Assembly (NCBI GenBank): GCA_033239525.1
Contig: BSYO01000014.1
Coordinates: 17,282,021 to 17,346,020 of the forward strand
Length of the DNA stretch: 64,000 nucleotides
DNA from: Nepenthes gracilis
Lineage: Eukaryota; Streptophyta; Magnoliopsida; Caryophyllales; Nepenthaceae
Reading direction: 5' to 3'
A model generated the notes under the pieces. The model had not been told where the DNA came from and did no database searches. It was given only the letters and a program-made list of their open reading frames with translations. Position numbers and translations under genes: made by a program. This document shows, one piece after another, positions 54,201 to 64,000 of the stretch. The first letter of the stretch is position 1. Each line of letters begins with the position of its first letter.

Positions 54201-57200
54201 ACATCTATTGGAAGTACTTTTTTGATCATCAACATTTCCAACCCAATCAGCATCAGAATATCCAGCCAATGCAAAATTGGAGTTGTTAGAGAAGAAAATC
54301 CCATAATCGGAAATCCCATTGATGTAGCGAATGATACGCTTAACTTCACTTAAATGAGACTCTTTTGGATCGGATAGATATTGGACGCAGACACTGACAT
54401 TAAATGCAATGTCGGGTCAGCTAGCAGTTAAATATAGAAGACTGCCGATCATAGTTCTATAGAGAGTTGGATCAACACTCTTTCCCGCAAAATCACGATC
54501 CAGTTTTCATGAAGTACTCATGGGTGACCGAGTATATTTGGAGTTATCAAAATTGAAATATTTTACAAGATCCTTGGCATATTTTGCTTGAGAGATAAAA
54601 CTACCGTGAGAAAGTTGCCGAATTTGTAAGTTGAGAATGTATGTAAGTTCTCCAACCATACTCATTTTGAATTCGGAGGCCATATAGTCAATAAAAGAAT
54701 GAGTATGGGAGTCAAAGGTAGCACCAAAGGCAGCGTCATCAATATAAATTTGGGCTATTAACATACATTTTTTGGTCATTTTTACAAATAAGATTTTATC
54801 AACATTGCCTCAAACAAAACCATGATAACTAAGGTACGAGATGAGATGCTCGTACCAAACTCTGGGAGCTTGCTTAAATTCATATAGGGCCTTTTTTAGT
54901 ATGCACACATGGTCTGAAAATGCATGATTCATAAATCTCTTTGGTTTCTTTACATAGACTTCTTCTTGAATGAGACCATTTAGGAAGACATTTTTATATC
55001 TATTTGATATAGTTTAAATCACATGTATAAGCAATAGACAGAAGGATATGGATACATTCGAGACGTGCCACAAGAGCAAAAGTCTTGTTATAATCGATAC
55101 CCTCCACCTGTGTATATCTTTGAATAACAAGTCGAGCTTTATTACGGGTGATATTCTCATTTTTATCAGTTTTATTTTTGAAGATCTATTTGGTCCCGAT
55201 GACATTTGTATGTGTAGGTCGGGGAACCAAGGACCATACGTTATTTCTTACAAATTGATTTAATTCCTCATGTATAGCATTTGTCCAGCACTCATCGGAC
55301 CAGGCCTCTTCAACCTTTTTGGGTTCGATGTGAGAAACATAATAGGTATAGCGAGTAGATTTAGAATACGGTGGCACAACCTCATACCTTCACTTAAATC
55401 ACCTAACATGAAGTCTTTTGGATGATTTAACTTTACCCTAACATAAGGTTCCTTTACAGGAATGACATTAGGAGTCACTTGCGAAATATCAAGAAATGCT
55501 GAGCCAAGTGAAGATTTAACTTGGTCATCCTTTTTATAGAACAATCACGGGTTTCAGGTTACTCATTAGGGATATCATTCACAACAATATTAATGGGTTC
55601 CATAACGGTTGAGTGCAAAAATTGTAGACCCGATAGGCTCGACTAGTTAGTGAATATTCAAAAATATTCCTTCATTACTTTTTAAGTCAAACTTACCCAA
55701 GTTTTTCCTATCCGGTAAAATAAAGTATTGACTATCGAAAATATGAAAACATTTAACGTTGGGTTTCTTTTATCTCCAAAGTTCATATGGAGTTGTTTGT
55801 CCCGAGTCTTAGGTAGACTCGATTGATTATGTGATAAATCATGCTCACGGCCTCACCCCAAATGTGTATGGCAACATTTTTACATTGTATCGTAGTTCTA
55901 GCCATGTCTTGAATAATTTGATTTTTTCGTTCAATAATATAGTTTTGTTGAGGGGTGATGAGGGATGAGAATTCATAATGAATTCCTTCTTCATTACAAG
56001 AATTTTCAAAACTGAAATTTTTGAATTCCTTTCCATGGTCACTACGGATTTTTATGATAGAAGTTCCTTTTTTATTAGTGAGTTTTTTACACAAAATTTT
56101 TATGTGATCAAACATATGGGACTTTTCTCAGATAAGGTCTATCCAAGAATATCTAGAATAATCATCAACAATCACTAAAATATACTTTTTATCCCTTAGA
56201 CTTTCAATTATAGAAGGTTCCATAAGATCCATATGAATAAGTTTAAGAGGATGCGATGTATGAATATACTATGAGATGAGTGACTCGTTCCAATTTGTTT
56301 TCCTAATTGACAAGGACACACACATGATGTTTGACATTTGGCAATTTAGGAAGCCCTTCAACACAGCTTTTCTTTGAAATTTTAGATGGGCTTTCAAAAT
56401 TTAAGTGGCCAAGACGTTGATGTCACAATTCTATAGAATCAATTTTAGCAATGTTGCATCCTAGAGGTTGAACTTAAGCACCCGTAAGAGGTTGAACTTA
56501 AAATTTTAGAGGGCTTGAAGAATAGTAAGCATGCAAAGACCCTAGAGGTAGCATTTTCAGCAAAAAATGGTCAAAAGGTTCGGACATTTTACTTATAAAG
56601 GATAAAACTTCCTAAGATCCAAAGTCTTAGAAAGAACCATAAGCACAGATAAAGAAGAAGTGTTGCACAAGGAAAAAATAACTTTCATTGATATGTATAT
56701 ATTATGTATAACGAAAAAGGAAAGCAAAAACACATATACAATGATACACTAAGGCCTGGAGGGACCAGGCGCAGAGGGGTCTAAGATCTCGTCCTCCTCC
56801 TGGGCAGACAATCAAAACTGCTTGGCTTCAGCACCGGTATTCCTCTGATAAAGCGGGGAAAGTGGAAACTGGGACATCAACATCTTCATTACGCGGCGAT
56901 ACAGTGCAATGCCATCCCAGTACTTCCGCTCCAGCACGGATTTGAGATCCTCGGCCTTTATAAAGTTTTGAGCTTGGCCTCGAGTTGAGCATTCCTGTCC
57001 CTGAGAAAAATGTGCGGCTGTCACTTAGCCTTTAGTGAATCCTTGAGAGAGGCGATTTTACTCTTGAACTCAGCAAGTTCGAGCTCCAAGCACTTATTCT
57101 ACTCCTTAGCAGTCTTAAGGGTTTCCAAGCCCACGAGAGATTGGGCGGCCTGATTAACAATTGGAGTAAATCGGCCGATCAGCTCACGAAGTTGCAAAAC

Positions 57201-60200
57201 AAGGGTTAGTCATTAAAGTGTCGTCTAGAAAGCAAAAGAACCTAAGGAGAAACAGATATGTGCCTCTGAGAAAAAGGAGCGCTCCGCTGGATTGTCTCCT
57301 CCGTGGGCTTCAGATCTGGCCGGCATTGTCGTAGGAGCCTCCCGTGCCATAGAAACCTCAGCCATGACCTCGGCCGCATGGGCAACTTCACCAAAATCAG
57401 AGACTAGGGGATCAGCTGCCTCGGAGTGATCCGCGACCCCAATCTCCACTTCGACAGCACGTGAAGTTCTTGTAACATCCTCAACCGTGACCTTCTCATG
57501 GACCTCAGACGAGAACTCAATTGGACTGAAGATTTTGATTGCAAGGCAAAGGAGCTCAACAGTCACAGCGATGGGCAACTTTGCGGCCTGGCTTTTCTCG
57601 ACCTCAGCAGCCTCAGCGATTATTGTAGTGATCATCATCGCTGCATCCTCAGCTTGAGTAGCCTCAATCCTCTCCTCTACATGTTCCTTGAGAATGTCAT
57701 TGGATGGATTATCAATCCAATTCGAGGCCTCTCCAGTGAAAACAGAGGAAATATCAGGCACGTGCTCATCAAAAGGAAGAGGGGCAACAGGTGGTTCTGC
57801 GGACAAGTCTACGTCCTTGGAGGGCTACTCCACAGGCTCAATGGCAATAGTTGGCCCAGTGCCTTCAACTCCTCATGCGGGTCCCTTTTTCCTTATCAGC
57901 CGCTCAATAAGAGCTGAGTCATCATCGAACGAGGAAAGATACTCTATGATCATGGTGGGATGCTCCAAAGTCTCCATTCGATGGCTCTTCTTTGGCCCCT
58001 CGGACAACTCCTCGATCCTTAGAGCTCTGCTCTTCTTCTTCTTCTTTTTTGAGGGAGCAGAAGGGGCACTAGAGTCCTTGGATTGAGGCTCCCACTTGGC
58101 CTTCACCATGGACTCGAACCTTAGCCACCTATTCTTCTTATTCTCATTAAAAGAACCAATGTTGGCCTAGTAACAAGTCCGTAAAGTCCTTCGTAGCAGC
58201 CCTTTCCTCGGGCATGACATCCTTGCCAAACTTAGGCTCCACGTTGCCCCAATTATTAGGGATAGCCCAATTTTTTGGACTCTAAGGAAAAAAATTTATC
58301 CTTCCACCACTTAGTGGAATCAGGGTTTCCACTGCTGATGGCAAGGAACTCAGGGCAATGAGTGATTATGATCTAATCTTACCCTTGGTTAAACCTCATA
58401 ATGGCCTTCAAGGCCACGGTATCAAAGATCTTGTGGTGGCAACTAGTAAAGATACAAAGTAAGACCAGATACCTCACAACATTGGGTTGAAGTCTGGCCA
58501 CAGAAACTCAAAAGTCCCTTATCAACTTGAAGAACTCTAAGGGCATGGGATATCAAAGACCACCTTTAAGGTGGACTTCGTAGATGATAATAAAACCGTC
58601 AACAAGACTACAGGCCCTCTCGTGGGCGTCAGGAACCACCATGCCCATCGAGCTTGGAATCTTATACCGTACTCAAATGGTTTCGAGATTCGCTAGAGTC
58701 GGCGAGGACGTAAGGTCTTTCACTCCATGAGCCATTAGGATGTCTAAGAAATCAAAGAAGGAGGAGAAAGAAATCGGCAGAGAAACCAAGGGAGTCGTAG
58801 AGAGAAACTTTGAGCTTTTGAAAATTCTAAAGGCACGAATGAAAATGGCAAAGGAAAAGAACACTTAAATAGCCAACAAATTCAAAAGACATGCATTATT
58901 AAATGCCCTGCCACATGTTAACACCCCACGGGACGTTAGCAATGATGGCCTTTCCCTTCCCAAGGCCACAATTAATCCACATTTAATGCATCATGATGGT
59001 GCGCTTTTAATGCGCCAAATGGCGGCACAGCGTAGCGCCTCGGACCCAAGACGAAAGTTCACAGACAACGCCTATGCAAATTATTGGTTCCAGCAATGAC
59101 CTCGGATGATTTCCTCAGTCATCATGCTATGATCACATCATCAAAAGGACTTTGGCTGAGTCGTTTAGAAAAAGTCCACGAACACTTGGAAAGTTGGCTC
59201 TTCAAAGTTAAAGCGCAAAGCCGCGAACAAAGAGGGACATTCTGGAAGATTAGATCGATGTCAGAGTCGCACATGCCAAAGGTTGAGATTCTCCAACCTC
59301 TTGGCATGGGGGGTTAGTGATGGGCAGTGGATACCCAAGGCCCAATCAAAGAACCCATTTTTTAGAATTCGGCTCGTATCCCAAGAAACCCACGAGGTTG
59401 ATTTTGCCCAAGAAGTAAATTAGTCCAAGAGACCTGAGGACTTGAATCCACGGCTCAAGAAGCTTAGGGAACTGAAATGGTCCGAGAGGCTGACTTAGCT
59501 TTGGAAGCCTAAAGACTCCAATAAAATTTTGAGGACATGGCACAGAGGATAAGGCTTTAAAAACCCGATGACTCAATGCTGCACAAGTCCTTAATTGGAG
59601 CCTAATGACGTTTGTCGCCAAACGACCGCGGGAGTGACAAAGACCAAAGACCTTGATGAAAACGAGAATATTTGGTGCTAAAAATCCGAGAACTTGATGA
59701 AGGACGCGAACTTTGAAAAGCCTCCAACAGTAACGGGCGCAAAAGGAAGTATAGGATAGCCGAAAACACGAGCTCAGAGAGATGACCTACGTAAAGGCAT
59801 GTGCTATCTCTGCAACAAGCAATGTCCACAAAAAATAATGGCATACAAAACAGGTGTGATCACTGCAGAAGTGACGTCTCTTGGAGTAGGCCTGCTTGCA
59901 TGCAACTTTTTCTGACACAACAAAAAGGATTTGTAAAGTTAGTGGTAGGCTTCCTTGCATATACTACCCCCACGTGGCTGCTCCACGTAGGAAGACTCAA
60001 CCACTATATAAACCTTCATTGTGCACCTAATAAGGGATCCATGAATTTACTTCACTTGTATTTACTCCCATAGAGAGAGAGAGAAAGAGCAAACCACTTT
60101 TACTTTCAACTAAGAGAACACTTATGTTTGTAAGAGTGATCCCTAGAATTCACCGTATACTTTACTCTCTCCCTTTGTACTCAAATACTTGAATAGTGGA

Positions 60201-60428
60201 ATCATTATTGGACTCAAAGTCCCGTAATTTTTTCCTCTCATTCGGTAGAGAAATTTTCACGTAAAAACGCCACATGTCATTCTCTCTTTCTTTTCCTTCT
60301 ACTAACAAACTCAGGCTTTGTATTGTTCTGTGTTTGGATCCTTTTCCATTCAAAAATCAGGATTCGAAGATGTAATAATCTCTATCTAACACAAATAATA
60401 ATACTGTATCTATTTAATTCATAATATT

Positions 60429-60460
<32 letters not shown>

Positions 60461-63400
60461 CCAAAAATCAAATACACAAATAACGAAATTCACCCATAAC
60501 TTCATAATGATACAGCAGCCAAAATCTAAACTACAGAAATTTGAAATCAATCATATTCAATAAATCAAATCTTAAACAAAACCCAAGAGACTATAATCAC
60601 AATCGTAACTAAAATTTTTCTAGAGTTCCTCCATCCAATTTTGTAAAAAATTAATGCCTGCTAATTTTAAAAAATTATTTGAAGCATAATCTTAATACTC
60701 AATGAAATACACACAGATATATAATATATAAATATACATAAATATACCAACATAAGAATAGTAAATTGTTATCACGTATGAAAATTGAAAACGTCCAATT
60801 CTTAATAAATATGTTTCAAAAGATGATTTTATATAAAATGCTTAATATAGGCAAATATATGAAAAATATAGGAAGATCAAAAAATACATAAAAGCATATC
60901 TAAAAAATATGAAAATTGAATACTTATATCAAAAACACACGTGAAAACTCAAGAACTAATAAATTTTGACTCATACATCGAGTAATCAAAGGATAACCTT
61001 TATAGAATTGGCTATACATATTTTTGACAGTCTTAGGCAATATACTATTATTCAATGCATATAGGTAGGCTGTCCACAATACCTTATAGATAGAATTTAG
61101 TAGTACTTTCTTTTTATACTTATAGATAATAGATACGCTCTTCACGTTACACATAATATAATAAGATATCCGAATATTATTTATCAATAATGTAATAGTT
61201 TTTATTTTGTCAAAACGAAAAACTTTACATCATCTATTATATATTTGAAACTTTTTTCTAATTAGAAAAAAATAAAATATTTGTTTTATTTCATAAAGTA
61301 AAAGTTCTTATCAAATATTTGTATAAAAATAACATATAAAATTTTTTATGATTTTCTTTATAATATCTCAAATATAAACACAAGCCTTTAAAAATATTTA
61401 AATATTCAGTAAAAATAAATATGTATATAATAATATTTTAAAAAAGGACAAAACAAGTGACATGAATGTATATTTAAATAATAATTAAAAAAATAAAAAA
61501 TATTTTAATAATAAACCAAAGATTGATATTAGATATTCTTATCTCAAATCAAATATTTACCAAATCTAACATAAATAGTATCGAAATCATATTCTTCTTT
61601 CTTATTTCTCTGTCTTTCTCTTTCTTCTCTGTAAAAAAAAGTCTAATCAAGTGAAGAAATTTTATATACCCAAATTGGTGCAAGTGGCACCCACCCAAGT
61701 ATGAACATAACCTATTTTGCTTAAATTATGTATGAGCGTCTTTTATATACGTTTCAAATACAAAGATTTTGCCTCAAATACTCACATATAGAGCTATTGT
61801 GCCCAATTGGATGTTAGGCTTTATTTCTCTAATATAAAGTAGCATCGAAATCACATTCTATTTTCTTATCTCTAATTTTCTTTCTCTTTTCTTTTTTTCT
61901 CTGTAAAAAATGCCTAAATCAAGTGAAGAAGTTTTATATACCCAAATTGACGCAAATGCCACCCAACCATGTATGCGCACGACCTATTTTACCTAACCTA
62001 AATTAGACACACATCTTTTATATAAGTCTTATGTATTAAACTATTGTGCCCAATCAGATGATGGGCCTTATTTCTCAAAACTTTAATTTTTTTAATTTTA
62101 TTATTTAATTATATTTTATATTTAAACATTACATAAAACTAATGACACTATAAACATAAATAAAAAAATAAAAACTCAAAGGCTACATGTTAATAATTTC
62201 ATTTGAGTTACTATTTTATGGACTCATTTAAACCGTTTTAAATTCTTAACCTATATTTAAAGAATCTATTATAGTTTTTTAATCTTTATAAGAAAAATCA
62301 TCAATCCAAATAAAATTATGGGAAAGCTTGGACTAGTAGCTCTTAACACATAATTAGAAATGTCCTTATCAACTAATGAACTAATAAACTCAATCCTAAT
62401 ATTTTTTACATATATTTTATACTATTTGTGTTATCTTTTCGTTATTTTTAAGAGGAAATCTTAATCTAATGAATCTAATTTAATTTTTATAAAATGATTT
62501 TTAAAAAATATTTAATTTTTATTTTTCATATTATAATCGTTTATATATTTTAACTTTTACAAAATAAAATTTATTTATATCTTATTTTTTAAATATTAAA
62601 TCTTATCAATTGCTAATTTGATGGGAAAACGTGAAAAAAAGAAGCTGTCAGTCGTCTCTACGTAGGCTGATTTTCTACGTGTTGGCAGCTTCTTGGATGA
62701 GATTTTATAGTCAAATCCCGAAAACTAAAAATTATTTCTAAATCATCAATCTGATCAGAATACCTCCGGAGAAGGCGGGTGTTATGGATCGTTTCGCTGG
62801 AGTTCACGGCGGTCTAATCTCTGTTCCGTTAGATATGGGCCTTTGGAGAGAGATTCACCGGCAGAAAAATTATAAATACCTTTCTTTGATCAAGGATATT
62901 GTGGCCATGGCCGAGAAAAAGCAAGTAACTTGTAACCAATGCTTTGCATCTGGAATCGAAGGCAAATACACATCGTCACCGTGCGCCCCCCCCCCTCTTT
63001 CTTTCTATCGTTTCTTCGATATTCTTCTTCCTCAGTGGCGATCTCATTCGACCACTTCCTAGGGTTCCCTAATTCGGGAAGCATTAGATTGCTGGTAAGT
63101 TGTTTTTTGGGTTACCTGTACCCCTCTTCTGGTTTTGTATTTTGGATTTGTGATTTTGTATTTTGGATTCTGGATTTTTTGGATTTTGAATTCTGGTTTT
63201 TCTGATTTTTGATATTTGATTTTAGATTCTGGATTTTTTTATCTTTGATTTTCGATTTCGGATTCGGGATTATTAGATTTTAGGATCTGTCAATAATTGT
63301 GTAATAATCTATTTTGTTAAATTGATGTAAGTTCACTCCCTACATTTTCACTTTCTAATATTGCAACACGAATCTCAACATAACAACAGCAGCTTATAAA

Positions 63401-64000
63401 TTTCTCCTAATCCTTTCATCCATTCGTCCGTCCTTTCTTTCCCTTTTGGATTTGTGCAGACGACACAACATTTGTTTTGTTACGAGGCTGTAAAAATGAG
63501 GGAAATTGGTAAGAAACGGAATTCTAAATGGGATGTTGCAGAAGTTGGGACTTCATCTCAAGATGCATTTGACAGGACTCATCGTACCAAGATGAGGAGA
63601 CATTCACATGATAAAGATGTAGCTGGATGTCATTTGCCTAATGATGCTGCTACTGATAATCCGAGCAACTTACCTAAGCATGATACCGGCATGCATTCTT
63701 GGGAAGCTCGGTCAGGAGGCAGGGAGTTTCACAGGGAAGAAAGCATCCATTATATGGATAGAGAGGGGAATGGCACAACAGAAATGCCTCCTCCCCTTGT
63801 TGAACAGAGTCATGAAAATCGTAGTCACTCCCATAAAAACAGCTCCGTGTCGCACAGGTTGGATCTTCATTATTTGCAATCTTTAACTGAGTTCTTTTAC
63901 GGTCTGTTTTGATCTTCTGAAAGGCAAAAAATTGGAGACAACTAGCTTTGAATATTGTTCCATAATATTTTTTTTTTGGCTTCCTTGTGAAACTGTTTAA

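Overview
This is nuclear DNA from a flowering plant. It is AT-rich and mostly retrotransposon, with two plant cell-wall genes and the start of a third gene. Nothing in it fixes the species. There are no prokaryotic operons, rRNA or recognisable tRNA genes, and no CRISPR arrays.

Host genes. (1) A GT8 glucuronyltransferase of the GUX/PGSIP family on the + strand. The three downstream exons lie at 33649-35716. I place the first coding exon at 13163-13215, because it has a consensus donor, the exact phase needed, and no in-frame ATG exists in the next exon. Intron 1 would then be about 20.4 kb and full of retroelements. (2) A two-exon pro-pectin methylesterase on the - strand (40264-42242). (3) The 5' end of a + strand gene resembling plant CCCH zinc-finger proteins (from about 62.7 kb, running off the window). 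GUX and the PME both act on the plant cell wall: GUX in Golgi xylan synthesis, PME on apoplastic pectin.

Retroelements, left to right: a decayed Tekay/Del-type Ty3-gypsy element (422 to about 6890, 3' LTR truncated); a truncated Tat-like LTR piece (6896-7759); a solo LTR (7866-9084, duplication ATATC); another LTR, probably solo (10001-11187); a Reina-like chromovirus remnant (16059-19300, - strand); a complete but decayed Tat-lineage Ty3-gypsy element (19558-32810, gag-pol on -, 5-bp duplication CTTTC); solo LTRs at 38706-39512 (CCATT) and 47474-48325 (AGCAA); a SIRE/Maximus-type copia element lacking its 5' part (about 50300-56650, - strand); and the 3' part of a second Tat element (about 56680-60377, + strand).

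The least ordinary material is in the two Tat elements. Each carries a gene antisense to gag-pol, between integrase and the 3' LTR. It has a PF04195-like ('putative gypsy type transposon') domain, a charged or coiled-coil middle and a shared C-terminal motif. Each also has a stem-loop directly before the polypurine tract, and its arms differ in sequence between the two elements but stay paired. Other structure includes a 50-bp tandem array in the copia LTR, a 185-bp duplication in one Tat LTR, a 264-bp tandem duplication near 61.6-62.1 kb and a degenerate repeat field at 44.1-46.75 kb.

Coordinates of exons, LTR ends and target-site duplications were read by eye. Family names rest on motif recognition, not on searches.
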